Below, piece after piece: positions 26,151-35,890 of a stretch of DNA of 64,000 nt (position 1 is its first letter; every line of letters begins with the position of its first letter). This DNA is from DATBVX01 sp035263105 (GTDB taxonomy: Bacteria; Pseudomonadota; Gammaproteobacteria; Steroidobacterales; Steroidobacteraceae), in NCBI GenBank assembly GCA_035263105.1, contig DATFRO010000048.1, positions 10,731 through 74,730 on the forward strand. The letters are read 5' to 3'. A model generated the notes under the pieces. That model had not been told where the DNA came from. It ran no database searches and saw only the letters and a list, made by a program, of their open reading frames with translations. Both the position numbers and the translations under genes were made by a program.

Positions 26151-27731
26151 ATGAAATCATCCGTTCTGCTGGTTCTCTTCATCCTCGCCGCACCTTTGTC
26201 AGCTGCTCCGCCGGCGGACTTCGACGCGCGCGTCGAAAGCCTGCGCACCAGCATTGGTGTGCCAGGCATGGCCATTGCAATCGTCGAGAACGGCGCAACG
26301 ACGCTCGCGCGCGGCTATGGCGTCACCCGGCTCGGTTCCGACACGCGTGTCGATGCCGACACGATCTTCCCCACGGGTTCGACCGGCAAGGCCTTCACCG
26401 TTGCAGCGCTCGCCACCCTGGTCGATGCCGGCAAGATCGGCTGGGACGACAAGGTGATCGATCGTCTTCCGGGCTTCCAGATGTACGACCCCTGGGTCAC
26501 ACGCGAGATGACGATTCGCGATCTGCTCGTCCATCGCAGCGGGCTGGGACTTGGTGCGGGCGATCTCATGGTGGTGCCGCGCGGCAGTATTTCCCGCGCC
26601 GAGGCCGTGAGGCGCCTGCGCTATATCAAGCCCGCGACCAGCTTCCGCAGCGGATACGCGTACGACAACGTTCTCTACATGGTGGCAGGCCAGCTCATCG
26701 AGGCAGTCACGAGTCAGACGTGGGAGGACTACATGCGCGAACATGTACTGCTTCCCGCAGGCATGACGAACTCGACCAGCGACAACGATCGCCGCTTCGC
26801 CACGGCCAATCGCGCATTTCCCCACGCCCGGACGACCCGCCGCATCCGCGGCGCTGGTCCGCTGGGACTGCTCGACGAGCACGACGAACTCGGGCGCGCT
26901 GCCTCGCCTGCGGGAGGTCTCGCCATCAGCGCGAATGACATGAGCAAGTGGCTGGCGCTGCAACTCGCGCATGGCAAGCTGCCCGGTGGTGGCGCTTTGT
27001 TCAGCGAGGCGGCGCACGCCGAGATGTGGAAGCCACAGGTGCTGATACCGGTTACGCGTCGGAGCGAGGAGCTCAAGCTCGCCGATCCGATGTTCCAGAC
27101 CTACGCGCTGGGCTGGGACGTCCATGACTACCGCGGCGCGAAGATCGTGTCACACGGCGGCGCAGTGCTCGGATTCAAGAGTGTCGTCGCGCTGATCCCC
27201 GACAAGAGCGTGGGCTTCGCCATCGAGATCAACAGCGAGGACGGCGAGATCCTGCTCGGACTCATGTACGAGCTGCTCGATCACTACCTGGGCTTCCCGG
27301 CCAACCAGTGGCCGGAAAAGTTCTCGGCCTACAAGCAGGGTCAACTGGCGAAGGCAATGAAGGCGCTCGAGGCGCCCGAGGCCAAGCCCGCCAGAGTCGG
27401 GCCCTCGCTCCCGCTGGCGCATTACGCCGGCGTCTATACGGATGCCTGGTACGGCAACGTCGAGATTGCCGTTGCTGATGGTTCGCTCACCATCGACTTC
27501 AAGTCGACGCCGCGGATGGGCGGCCGTCTCGAACATTGGCAATACGACACATTCGTCACACGGTTCGACGACAAGACCATTGAGCCAGCCTATGTGACCT
27601 TCGGCCTGAGTGCGGAGGGCCGCGTCGAACGCGTGACGCTGAAGCCGGTCTCGCCGCTCGCGGATTTCAGCTACGACTACGCCGACCTGCTGTTCACGCC
27701 CGAGAAGCGACCGGGTACACCGGCCAAGTAG
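26151..27731 (+). CDS. Beta-lactamase-fold serine hydrolase (class C/PBP-like)
   Basis: 526 residues with a Sec signal (MKSSVLLVLFILAAPLSAAP). The serine beta-lactamase/PBP triad of motifs is intact: S77-T-G-K80, Y171-D-N173, and a HGG motif (SHGGAVLGF). The N-terminal domain (25-385) is of the class C/esterase type. A C-terminal extra domain (about 420-515, beta-rich) matches the DUF3471-type domain common in these hydrolases. Exported; likely a D-aminopeptidase or esterase rather than an antibiotic resistance enzyme. Confidence 0.87.
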   Translation: MKSSVLLVLFILAAPLSAAPPADFDARVESLRTSIGVPGMAIAIVENGATTLARGYGVTRLGSDTRVDADTIFPTGSTGKAFTVAALATLVDAGKIGWDDKVIDRLPGFQMYDPWVTREMTIRDLLVHRSGLGLGAGDLMVVPRGSISRAEAVRRLRYIKPATSFRSGYAYDNVLYMVAGQLIEAVTSQTWEDYMREHVLLPAGMTNSTSDNDRRFATANRAFPHARTTRRIRGAGPLGLLDEHDELGRAASPAGGLAISANDMSKWLALQLAHGKLPGGGALFSEAAHAEMWKPQVLIPVTRRSEELKLADPMFQTYALGWDVHDYRGAKIVSHGGAVLGFKSVVALIPDKSVGFAIEINSEDGEILLGLMYELLDHYLGFPANQWPEKFSAYKQGQLAKAMKALEAPEAKPARVGPSLPLAHYAGVYTDAWYGNVEIAVADGSLTIDFKSTPRMGGRLEHWQYDTFVTRFDDKTIEPAYVTFGLSAEGRVERVTLKPVSPLADFSYDYADLLFTPEKRPGTPAK

Positions 27732-27753
27732 CTGTCTCCGCGGCTCCAGGAGC

Positions 27754-27773
27754 GGCCACAGCGCTTCGTGGCC
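27754..27773. terminator. GGCCAC-N8-GTGGCC hairpin between convergent genes
   Basis: A six-base perfect stem lies between the ends of the serine hydrolase and the LysR gene. There is no U-run on either side, so the call is weak. Confidence 0.3.
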
Positions 27774-27791
27774 ACCATCTCGACGCGATCA

Positions 27792-28733
27792 CTACGCCGC
27801 GAGGGCGTCGCAGCGCCCGAACAGGCGCTGCGCTTCGATCGCCCGCTGTGCTTCATTCCTGATCGTGCGGGCGAGCTCGCGCATGGCGAGCGTCGTGGGT
27901 CGTTGCAGGGAGTAGGCCAGCGAGAACGTGAGCGTCAGATCGGGCTCGACAATGCGGCGCAGGGCGAAGTTCGCATCACGCGCATCGGGATAGATCGAGC
28001 CGTACGGCAGGATCGTGAGCCCGAGCCCCTGGCGCACCAGCTCCTTGAGTGCCACCAGCGAATCGATCTCGACCACGATTGCGAGGTCGAGCCCGAGCTT
28101 CTGCGCCGCCAGATCGATCTCGCGGCGCAGACCATGATTGCGGCCGGGCACGACGAGAGGGATACCGCGCAGGCGCGCGAGCGGCATCGTATCGCCGGTT
28201 CCCGCGAGTGAATCCACCAGCCGCGCCGCACCGAACAGGAACAGGTCGACCGACAGGAAGGTGTCCGCGCGAATCGCGGGGCGCCCCGCGTCATTGATCA
28301 CCGCCATGTCGACTCGTCCCGTGACGAGCCATTCGTTCACGAAACCGGAAAAGCCATCGACGATATGCAGCCGCACCTGCGGATACTTGCTGCGGAAAGT
28401 CTGCACCAGGGATGCGCCGATGGTCGCACTGAGCGATGGCGGCATGCCGAGGCTGATCTCACCAGCCGGAACCTTGGCGCTGGCACGCAGGTCCTGCACT
28501 GCCTGACGCAACTCGCGCAGGAGCGGTTCGACGGACGCCTGGAATTGCGCGCCTTCCTCGGTCAGCCGAACGCCGCGACCGTGTCTGTAGAAGAGACGCA
28601 CGCCGAGCTCGGCTTCGAGCTGGCGAATCTGGCGACTGAGCGCCGGTTGTGCCACCGCGAGCACCACGGAAGCCTTGGTGAAGCTGCGGCTCTCGACGAG
28701 CGCGAGGAAATACTCGATCTGGTGCAGTTCCAT
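27792..28733 (-). CDS. LysR-family transcriptional regulator
   Basis: 313 residues. The N-terminal winged helix-turn-helix (ELHQIEYFLALVESRSFTKASVVLAVAQPALSRQIRQLE) is typical, and the C-terminal co-inducer domain spans about 90-300. The gene is divergent from the dicarboxylate symporter with 123 bases between, the usual LysR layout, so it probably controls that symporter in response to an organic acid or amino acid. The Nac/Cbl-like groups are the closest by appearance. Confidence 0.92.
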   Translation of the reverse strand: MELHQIEYFLALVESRSFTKASVVLAVAQPALSRQIRQLEAELGVRLFYRHGRGVRLTEEGAQFQASVEPLLRELRQAVQDLRASAKVPAGEISLGMPPSLSATIGASLVQTFRSKYPQVRLHIVDGFSGFVNEWLVTGRVDMAVINDAGRPAIRADTFLSVDLFLFGAARLVDSLAGTGDTMPLARLRGIPLVVPGRNHGLRREIDLAAQKLGLDLAIVVEIDSLVALKELVRQGLGLTILPYGSIYPDARDANFALRRIVEPDLTLTFSLAYSLQRPTTLAMRELARTIRNEAQRAIEAQRLFGRCDALAA

Positions 28734-28856
28734 GTCGGCTCCGCCCTGCGGACGCTAACTCCCATGCACTCTTGTTATAGCTGGTAGTCGGGCAGCGTCG
28801 TTCATGACTACCGCTTCTTCATGCACGCTCACCGGGTTCACACGCGAGGTTCCGGG

Positions 28857-30170
28857 ATGAGGATATCACGGAGGTTTCCACTGCACTGGCTGATCCTGGC
28901 CGCCATCGGCGCCGGTGCGCTGACGGGCTTTCTCACCGGGCCCGATGCCATGCTGTTCGGCATTCCGCTGGTCGCGGCGTTCGACTTTCTTGGCACATTG
29001 TTCGTCAACGCGCTGAAGATGCTGGTGGTGCCGCTGATCGTCGCTTCGGTGATCAGCGGCGTCGCGAGCATCGGCTCGCCGCGCGATCTAGGCCGGCTCG
29101 GCGGCAAGACGCTGCTCTACTACGTGGTGACGACGCTGATCGCGGTGATCGTCGCGCTTACGCTGTCCAACCTCGTCCGCCCGGGGTTGGTGGACGGCCA
29201 GCCCGCACACGACCTGCTGGCGCTCGAAGTCAGCAAGGACGAGGTCTCCGGAAAAATCGCGCGTGGAGCGGGGAGCCTGGCAGACACATTCCTCGGCATG
29301 GTGCCGCCCAACATCATCGAGGCGGCCGTGAGCAACCAGGTGCTCGGCCTCGTGGTCTTCAGCATCCTGTTCGGATTCTTCCTGTCGCGCATCGAACCCG
29401 GGTACGGCAATCCGCTGCGCGCCTTCTGGCAGGGTGCATTCCAGGTGATGATGCGCATGACCGAATTCGTCATGCTGCTCGCGCCGATCGGCGTCTTTGG
29501 TCTCGCGGCGCGCACCGTGGCCAAGACCGGTTTCGATGCCGCGGGACCCCTGCTGCTCTTCAGCGCAACCGTGCTCGCGGGACTGCTGATCTATGCGCTG
29601 CTGTTGCTGCCCGCGCTGGTGAAGCTGGTCGCACGCGTGAATCCGTGGCCGCTGTTCCCCGCGATGGCGCCGGCGCTCCTCACCGCGTTCTCGACGGCGT
29701 CCTCGTCGGCGACGCTCGCCACGAGCATCGACTGCACCGAGCGGCGCGTCGGCGTGTCGAATCGCGTCTGTGGATTCGTCATGCCCCTCGGCGCGTCGCT
29801 CAATCACGCGGGCACCGCACTCTACGAATGCGCCAGCGCGATGTTCATCGCGCAGGCCTACGGCCTGGACCTGAGCTTCGGCCAGCAGTTCACGATCGCG
29901 CTGCTGGCCCTCATCACCTCGATGGGCCTCGCGGGGATTCCGGCGTCATCGCTTGTGGCGATTGCGGTGATCCTTGCGGCGGTCGGCCTGCCCGCGGAGG
30001 CGATCGGCGTGCTGCTCGTCTTCGATCGCCTGCTCGACATGTGCCGCACCGCCGTGAACGTGTTCGCGGATGCGGTCTGTGCGGTCATCGTGGCGCGGCT
30101 CGAGGGCGAGCAGGGCATTCCCAGGTCCGCTGCGCAGTGGAGCTGGCAACCGGCCGAGGAGCCGCAATGA
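28857..30170 (+). CDS. Dicarboxylate/amino-acid:cation symporter (DAACS)
   Basis: 437 residues from ATG 28857, with GAGG upstream at a good distance; the frame opens at 28821. It has the DAACS fold of GltP/DctA, with about eight helices plus two re-entrant hairpins. The signature stretches are the serine-rich STASSSATL hairpin, MPLGASLNHAGTAL (substrate and cation site), and LDMCRTAVNVFAD, where the arginine of the dicarboxylate/glutamate site sits. It likely imports glutamate, aspartate or C4-dicarboxylates with H+ or Na+. It overlaps a small membrane protein gene by four bases. Confidence 0.92.
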   Translation: MRISRRFPLHWLILAAIGAGALTGFLTGPDAMLFGIPLVAAFDFLGTLFVNALKMLVVPLIVASVISGVASIGSPRDLGRLGGKTLLYYVVTTLIAVIVALTLSNLVRPGLVDGQPAHDLLALEVSKDEVSGKIARGAGSLADTFLGMVPPNIIEAAVSNQVLGLVVFSILFGFFLSRIEPGYGNPLRAFWQGAFQVMMRMTEFVMLLAPIGVFGLAARTVAKTGFDAAGPLLLFSATVLAGLLIYALLLLPALVKLVARVNPWPLFPAMAPALLTAFSTASSSATLATSIDCTERRVGVSNRVCGFVMPLGASLNHAGTALYECASAMFIAQAYGLDLSFGQQFTIALLALITSMGLAGIPASSLVAIAVILAAVGLPAEAIGVLLVFDRLLDMCRTAVNVFADAVCAVIVARLEGEQGIPRSAAQWSWQPAEEPQ

Positions 30171-30367
30171 TTCGGACCATCAAGATCCTGGCAGTCGTCG
30201 TCGGACTCGTCACGCTGAGCGTCTTCAGTCTCATCGGCAACCTGCTCGCCGAGGGCAAGCTCGCGCCGGTCATCGAGCAGCGTGGCCCGCCGAGCGAAGT
30301 GCCGGTGGCGATCGAATGCCCGGAGGAAGGGCGCGCCGGGGGCCAGGTCGTCATCCTCGTCCAGTAG
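30167..30367 (+). CDS. Small single-span membrane protein coupled to the symporter
   Basis: 66 residues starting at ATG 30167, which overlaps the symporter stop (ATGA). Residues about 5-27 form one hydrophobic helix (IKILAVVVGLVTLSVFSLIG), followed by a short polar tail that ends hydrophobic. I do not recognise the family. The overlap means translational coupling, which suggests an accessory subunit or regulator of the symporter. No such small partner is standard for the DAACS family. Confidence 0.6.
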   Translation: MIRTIKILAVVVGLVTLSVFSLIGNLLAEGKLAPVIEQRGPPSEVPVAIECPEEGRAGGQVVILVQ

Positions 30368-30454
30368 CCGTCGCAAGACGCTATCGCGCCATCGAGGCAT
30401 GCAGGCATCATTGGGCGTCGCGTTTCCGTCCACGAAGCTCCAGGAGTCCCCCGC

Positions 30455-30907
30455 ATGCCGAAGATCAAATTGGAGTCGGCGCCGACTCAGATCGGCTCCA
30501 TCTATCCAGCGCCCTACGCCGAGCCTTGCGCCAAGCGCCAGCGCCGCCGTGTGGGCGACGCCGGAGGGCTCACCCAGTTCGGCGTCAACATCACCCGCCT
30601 GCCACCTGGCTGCTGGTCGAGCCAGCGCCATTGGCATACGGAAGAAGATGAGTTCCTCTTCATCATTGAAGGTGAAGCGGTTCTCGTCTCCGATGCCGGC
30701 GAGGAAACCTTGCGCGCGGGCGATTGCGCGGCCTTCAAGGCTGGCGTCGCCGACGGCCACCACCTGCAGAACCGCACACAGCGGGACGTGATCCTGCTCG
30801 AGGTCGGTACGCGACGTCCGAACGACGACGAAGTGTTCTACCCGGGCCTCGATCTGCGGGCCTTGAAGGGTCGCATCGTTGCCCACGAAGACGGTCGACC
30901 GTACTAG
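30455..30907 (+). CDS. Cupin-domain protein
   Basis: 150 residues. The cupin metal site is complete: RHWHTEEDEFLFIIEG gives HxH and Glu, and GVADGHHLQNRT gives the second His. The group includes sugar-binding and sugar-isomerising small cupins as well as metal enzymes with unknown substrates. No signal peptide. It lies 112 bases upstream of the GH1 gene on the same strand, so it could be cotranscribed with it, but no site links them clearly. Confidence 0.8.
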   Translation: MPKIKLESAPTQIGSIYPAPYAEPCAKRQRRRVGDAGGLTQFGVNITRLPPGCWSSQRHWHTEEDEFLFIIEGEAVLVSDAGEETLRAGDCAAFKAGVADGHHLQNRTQRDVILLEVGTRRPNDDEVFYPGLDLRALKGRIVAHEDGRPY

Positions 30908-31019
30908 ATCAGCACGCAATCTCCGCTGGCACTGCAACGCGCGCGATGGCACGCTCTCTCCATGCGGCACGAGCAACCGCGCAGTGCGTTTGCTTGGATG
31001 GGGTGCGAGCCAAGTCACA

Positions 31020-32480
31020 ATGAGTCGACGCGATTTTCTGCGCGCTGTCGTGGGCGTGGCCGGCGGCTGGATTGCCGCACGCGGGCACGTACGCGCATCG
31101 GCGCCGGAGAGTCCCGTCTCCGCTGAGCAATTCCCACCGGGCTTCATCTGGGGTGCGGCCACGGCCGCGTACCAGGTGGAGGGGGCGTGGCAGCAGGACG
31201 GCAAGGGCGAGTCCATCTGGGATCGCTTCGCGCACACGCCCGGCCGGGTGCTCCACAACGACAACGGCGATGTCGCGTGCGATAGCTTCCACCGCTATTC
31301 CGAGGACATCGCGCTTCTCAAGCATCTCAACCTCAAGAGCTACCGGTTCTCGATCGCGTGGCCGCGGATACAGCCGAACGGGCGCGGTCCCGCCAACGCG
31401 AAGGGCCTCGACTATTACCAGCGGCTCGTGGATACAACGCTCGGCGCCGGCATTCGGCCACTCGTGACGCTCTACCACTGGGACTTGCCGCAGGCCCTCG
31501 AGGAGGCGGGCGGCTGGCCGGCGCGAGACACCGCGGCGCGCTTCGCGGAATACGCCGAACTCGTCGCCCGCGCGCTCGGTGACCGCGTCACGCACTGGTG
31601 CGTCTTCAACGAACCCAAGACGTTTTCCGCCGTCGGCTACTGGTATGGCGTGCATGCGCCGGGTCGCAAGGAGCCGCTCGAGTTCCTGCGCTCGACTCAC
31701 GTGATCAACCTGGCGCAGGGCGAAGCGGCGCGCGCGCTCAAGGCTGTCAACACCGCAGCGCAGGTCGGCAGTGCGCTCGATGTCGCGCCGATGTATCCGC
31801 TGACGTCCTCGCCCGAGGACGCTGCCGCCGCCGAGCGCTGGCATCGATTTCAGAACCTGTGGTTCCTGTATCCCGCGTTGCATGGACGTTACCCGGAAGG
31901 CGTGCTGGCTGCCGGCCGGCAGGATGAGCTACTCGGCATTCGCGCGGGCGATGAGAAGATCGTGCGCGCGCCGTTCGACTTCGTCGGGCTGAACTACTAC
32001 ACGCCGGTGCTGGTCAAGGCAGCGCCGCAAGGCAACGGCATCCCCGGTCTCAACACCGCAAGCCAGTGGGCGACGATGCATGGCGAACACCCGAAGATGG
32101 ATATCGGCTGGACCATCTATCCGCAGGGGTTCTACGACATTCTCAAGACCATGGCGCGTGAGACGGGAAGCCTGCCGATCGAGATCACCGAGAACGGGGC
32201 TTCCTTCAACACCGCGCCCGATGCGCAAGGACGCGTGCGCGATGTGGCGCGCATCGATTACCTGCGCAGCCACTTGCAGGCGCTCGCGCGCGCGATGCAC
32301 GACGGGATGAAGATCCGCGGCTATCACTGCTGGAGCCTGCTCGACAACTTCGAATGGGCGCAGGGCTACTCGCAGCGATTCGGGCTGGTGCACGTCGACT
32401 TCGCGCAGGGCCAGCGCCGCACGGTCAAGGACTCCGGGCGCTGGTACGCAGAAGTGGCCGCGGCGAATCGCGTCGTGTGA
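31020..32480 (+). CDS. GH1 beta-glucosidase with Tat signal
   Basis: 486 residues. Glycoside hydrolase family 1: the acid/base is E198 in NEPKTF and the nucleophile is E391 in ITENGASF; YHWDLPQALEEAGGW is another family mark. I start at ATG 31020 (MSRRDFLRAVVGVAGGW), a clear Tat signal with RRDFLRA, which most cytoplasmic GH1 enzymes lack. It should cleave cellobiose or other beta-glucosides in the periplasm. It converges on the aldose-epimerase end of the phosphorylase operon. Confidence 0.93.
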   Translation: MSRRDFLRAVVGVAGGWIAARGHVRASAPESPVSAEQFPPGFIWGAATAAYQVEGAWQQDGKGESIWDRFAHTPGRVLHNDNGDVACDSFHRYSEDIALLKHLNLKSYRFSIAWPRIQPNGRGPANAKGLDYYQRLVDTTLGAGIRPLVTLYHWDLPQALEEAGGWPARDTAARFAEYAELVARALGDRVTHWCVFNEPKTFSAVGYWYGVHAPGRKEPLEFLRSTHVINLAQGEAARALKAVNTAAQVGSALDVAPMYPLTSSPEDAAAAERWHRFQNLWFLYPALHGRYPEGVLAAGRQDELLGIRAGDEKIVRAPFDFVGLNYYTPVLVKAAPQGNGIPGLNTASQWATMHGEHPKMDIGWTIYPQGFYDILKTMARETGSLPIEITENGASFNTAPDAQGRVRDVARIDYLRSHLQALARAMHDGMKIRGYHCWSLLDNFEWAQGYSQRFGLVHVDFAQGQRRTVKDSGRWYAEVAAANRVV

Positions 32481-32503
32481 CGGCGGACGGGCCGCCTGCA
32501 GCG

Positions 32504-33388
32504 CTAGCGCGCGGGCTCGACGTGGATCGAGGCGGTGATCTCCCGCGCGGCCATCGGCTCGAGGGTCCATAGGCCGGCCGCGGCAGGGTCCGCCAGGTTC
32601 ATCGCATTGACCGCGTGCGTCACGGGCTCGACGCAGAAGTAGTCGCTTCCCGGGATGTAGATCACCACGTAAGGCGTCGCCGCGCAGCCTTCCACGACGA
32701 TTGAGTGGCCGGAATCCTCGAAACTCACGACCGCGCGTCGCTCCCAACCGTCGAAGCAATGATCCGTTCCGACGCGCTCGGAGATCGGCACGCCAGTCGC
32801 GAAGCTGAGATGAGGCGGTACCGGTACGCGCTCGCGCGGGAAGTCACGCACGTTCCCGTCCCACACAGATCGCGCTTCGAACAGCAGGCGCGCGCCGTCG
32901 AACGCAGGCAGGAACGGATGAAAGCCCAGGCCGCACGGCATGGCATGGGGAGCGAGATTGCGAACGGCGAGCGTGATCCGCAGCGTATTGCCGAAGATCT
33001 CGAACGCCTGCCGCCCCTCGTAGCGCCACGGCCAGTCGCTCGTCGCTTCGCGGCGATAGACGAGAGCGCAGCGCCGCTCGCTCTCCTCGTCGACGTCCCA
33101 GCTCGCCTGCCAGCCGTGACCGTGAATCGCGTGACGCGTGCCGGGCAGGTTCTCGGCAACAGTCACCGTGGCGTCCCCGAACCGGAAGCGGCTGTTCTCG
33201 ATGCGATTGGAGAACGGGATCATCGGAAAGTAGCAGCACGAGATCGCCGGGGCGCCGATGCGCTCGATCTGCGCGCCCGGCCTGAGCACCGCAGCGCCAT
33301 CGTATTCACACGCCTGGAGCGACCCGCCGTGTGATGGGAGGATCACGAGGTTCCAGTGTCGATCTCGCAGGTGCAGCGCCTTCGCCAT
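32504..33388 (-). CDS. Aldose 1-epimerase (mutarotase)
   Basis: 294 residues of the galactose-mutarotase fold. Recognisable parts are PFSNRIENSRFRFG, HAIHGHGW with the catalytic-region His, GLGFHPFLPAF with the second His, and the C-terminal VCVEPVTHAVNAMN-type segment with the catalytic Glu (here FCVEPVTHAVNA). It interconverts alpha and beta anomers. It is the last gene of the SSS-GH94-epimerase operon, 33 bases after GH94, where it would handle glucose or the cleaved disaccharide. Confidence 0.87.
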   Translation of the reverse strand: MAKALHLRDRHWNLVILPSHGGSLQACEYDGAAVLRPGAQIERIGAPAISCCYFPMIPFSNRIENSRFRFGDATVTVAENLPGTRHAIHGHGWQASWDVDEESERRCALVYRREATSDWPWRYEGRQAFEIFGNTLRITLAVRNLAPHAMPCGLGFHPFLPAFDGARLLFEARSVWDGNVRDFPRERVPVPPHLSFATGVPISERVGTDHCFDGWERRAVVSFEDSGHSIVVEGCAATPYVVIYIPGSDYFCVEPVTHAVNAMNLADPAAAGLWTLEPMAAREITASIHVEPAR

Positions 33389-33421
33389 GACTCGATACGC
33401 GGGCAGGACGCGCTGCCGGCT

Positions 33422-35890
33422 TCAGCCCAGCTCGACACGCACGCGCACGGTGGACCCCGCACGCGCCAGAGGAATCACGTTGCCGGCCACCGGCTGGTCG
33501 TTCACCAGCAGTCTTCGTACGCCGCGGCCGGTGCCACGCGGATTCGCGAATTCGATCTGGTAGGTGGCGCCGCGAAATTCGCGCCGCACCGCGAATGACG
33601 GCCACTCACGCGGCACGCAGGGATCGATGACGAGACCCTTCAGGCCGGCGCGGATGCCGAGGATGTGCTGAGTGACGGCGACGTACGACCAGGACGCCGA
33701 GCCGGTCAACCACGAGTTCTTGGCCTCGCCGGGCTTTGCCGCCGGCAAGCCTGCGACCATTTGCGCGTAGACGTAGGGTTCCGTGCGGCGCGTGTCGGGA
33801 TCGGTCTGGTAGGTGGGCGCGATGGAGCTCAGGTACTGCATGGCGCGGTCGCTCCGGCCGCGCATCGCCTCCGCGATGATCAGCCACGGATTGGTGTGGG
33901 TGAAGATCGCGCCGTTCTCCTTGTAGCCCGGCAGGTAGGTCGAGATCTCACCGAGCTCGCTGTGGTACTCGCGGTACGGCGGATCGAGGAGCTGCACGCC
34001 AAACTTGCAGGCGAGCCGTTCGGCGACGCTCTGCAGGGCCTTGTCGATGAGTCCCGCTTCTGCGCCGATGCCCGCCATGGCACAGAGAGCCTGGGGCTCG
34101 AGGAACAGCTGGCCCTCGCGATTGTGGTGGCTTCCGACCCGCTCGCCCGCATGGTCGTAGGCACGCAGGAACCAGTTGCCGTCCCAGCCGTGTGCCTCGA
34201 TCGCGGCCACCATTTCGTCGGCCGCGCCGAGGTATCTCGCCGCTGTTGCCTGATCGTTCGCCGCCGCGGCGAGTGCTGCGAAATCGCGCGCAGCCAGCAC
34301 GAACAGCGCGCCGATCATGACGGATTCCGCGCGTCCGCTGGAACGCATCGGCCCGGTCTGGAAGGACTCGTCCGGATCCAGCGAATGCGCGTTGAGGTTC
34401 AGGCAATCGTTCCAGTCGGCGCGACCGATCAACGGCAGTGCGTGTGTGCCGAGTCGCGTGAGCGTGTACTGCAACGACGCTTCGAGGTGATCGCGCAGCG
34501 TCGCGCCGCCGCCGGGCGCATCCTCGAAGGGAACGCTCGCCTCGAGGAAGGCGAAATCGCCGGTCTCGCGCACATACGCAGCGACGCTCAGGACCAGCCA
34601 CAGCGGATCATCGTTGAAGCCGCCGCCGATCTCGCTGTTGCCGGTGCGCGTGAGCGGCTGGTACTGGTGGTAGGCGCTGCCGTCGCTCTTCTGGGTGGCG
34701 GCAAGATGGATCAGCCGCTGGCGCACCTCGTCGGGCGCGATGTGCACGACCCCGAGGCAGTCCTGGTTGGAGTCGCGGAACCCGATGCCGCGGCCGCGCC
34801 CGGTTTCGAAGAGCGAGGCGCTGCGTGCCAGGTTGAAGTTCACCATGCACTGGTACGGGTTCCAGGTATTGACGAGCTCATCGAATTGCGAGTCGGGTGT
34901 TTCGACCTGGAGTCTGCCGAGGATGGAATCCCAGCGGCGCTTCAGACTCTCACGTGCACGCACGACAAACGCCTTGTCGTGCAGATTGGCGCGCACCTGC
35001 CGTGCAGCGCCGATGTTCGGCGATCCGTCGGGGCTCCACTTGTTGGTGGCCGCGTTCTCGGCAAAGCCGGTGGCGAAGATCAGCTCCTCGGACTGACCCG
35101 GTCGCAGCGTGAGCGGCACCGCGAGTGAAGCGATCGGCCACCAGCCGTTGACCCGCGAATTGCCCGAGCGCCGCGCGCGCACCACCGCCGGATCCTTGAG
35201 ATCGCCATAGTTGCCGAGGAACGCGCTGCGGTCGGTATCGAACCCGGCGATCGGCCGGTTGACCGCGTGGAAGCTGTAGTGGTTGCGTCTTTCGCGATAG
35301 CCCGTGATGTGGCAGATCATCGAGCCATCCACCAGGCATTCGCCGAGCGAGAGGTTGCGCTGCAGGTTGCCGCTGTCGTCCTCGGCATTCCACTGGCACC
35401 ACTCGACGAACGAGAACACGGTGACGGTCTTGGTCGCGGACGTGTCGTTGCGCAGCTGCAGTACCTGCAATTCGACGTCCTCGTCGTCGGCGACGAACAC
35501 CTCGAGATCGGCATGCAGGCCGTTCTTGCCTGAGCGGAATCGCGAATAGCCAAGTCCATGGCGACACTCGTAGTGATCGAGCGGGGTGCGCGTGGGCCGG
35601 AACCCCGGGTTCCACGTGTACACGTCGTCCGCGATGTAGAGATACTTGCCGACGCTGTCGAGCGGCACGCTGTCATAGCGGTAGCGCGTGAGCCGGCGCA
35701 GTTTCGCGTCGCGATAGAAGCTGTAGCCGCCGCCGGTGTTCGAGAGGATGGAATAGAGCGCCTTGTTGCCGAGGTAATTGATCCACGGCAAGGGCGTCAG
35801 CGGCTCGCGGATCACGTACTCGCGCTCGCGCGAGTCGAAGTGACCGTAGGCTCCGGTGAGCAGCACGCCGTTGTCGGGTCGCGTGGCCAT
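33422..35890 (-). CDS. GH94 cellobiose phosphorylase-type glycoside phosphorylase
   Basis: 822 residues, matching the length of cellobiose phosphorylases. The enzyme splits a beta-glucoside with phosphate to glucose 1-phosphate and a sugar. The motif GRADWNDCLNLN (about 490-500) carries the catalytic Asp (D492) of family GH94, and NEFGAQ-like and WLTGSASW segments frame the phosphate site. The start ATG 35890 overlaps the SSS stop (TGATG). No signal peptide, so it is cytoplasmic. It saves an ATP per disaccharide. Substrate is probably cellobiose; other GH94 specificities cannot be excluded. Confidence 0.87.
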   Translation of the reverse strand: MATRPDNGVLLTGAYGHFDSREREYVIREPLTPLPWINYLGNKALYSILSNTGGGYSFYRDAKLRRLTRYRYDSVPLDSVGKYLYIADDVYTWNPGFRPTRTPLDHYECRHGLGYSRFRSGKNGLHADLEVFVADDEDVELQVLQLRNDTSATKTVTVFSFVEWCQWNAEDDSGNLQRNLSLGECLVDGSMICHITGYRERRNHYSFHAVNRPIAGFDTDRSAFLGNYGDLKDPAVVRARRSGNSRVNGWWPIASLAVPLTLRPGQSEELIFATGFAENAATNKWSPDGSPNIGAARQVRANLHDKAFVVRARESLKRRWDSILGRLQVETPDSQFDELVNTWNPYQCMVNFNLARSASLFETGRGRGIGFRDSNQDCLGVVHIAPDEVRQRLIHLAATQKSDGSAYHQYQPLTRTGNSEIGGGFNDDPLWLVLSVAAYVRETGDFAFLEASVPFEDAPGGGATLRDHLEASLQYTLTRLGTHALPLIGRADWNDCLNLNAHSLDPDESFQTGPMRSSGRAESVMIGALFVLAARDFAALAAAANDQATAARYLGAADEMVAAIEAHGWDGNWFLRAYDHAGERVGSHHNREGQLFLEPQALCAMAGIGAEAGLIDKALQSVAERLACKFGVQLLDPPYREYHSELGEISTYLPGYKENGAIFTHTNPWLIIAEAMRGRSDRAMQYLSSIAPTYQTDPDTRRTEPYVYAQMVAGLPAAKPGEAKNSWLTGSASWSYVAVTQHILGIRAGLKGLVIDPCVPREWPSFAVRREFRGATYQIEFANPRGTGRGVRRLLVNDQPVAGNVIPLARAGSTVRVRVELG

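Noticed and set aside
29858..31264. Open frame of 468 codons on the minus strand across symporter, cupin and GH1 starts
   Set aside because: It crosses three real genes and their ribosome sites, with shadow composition.
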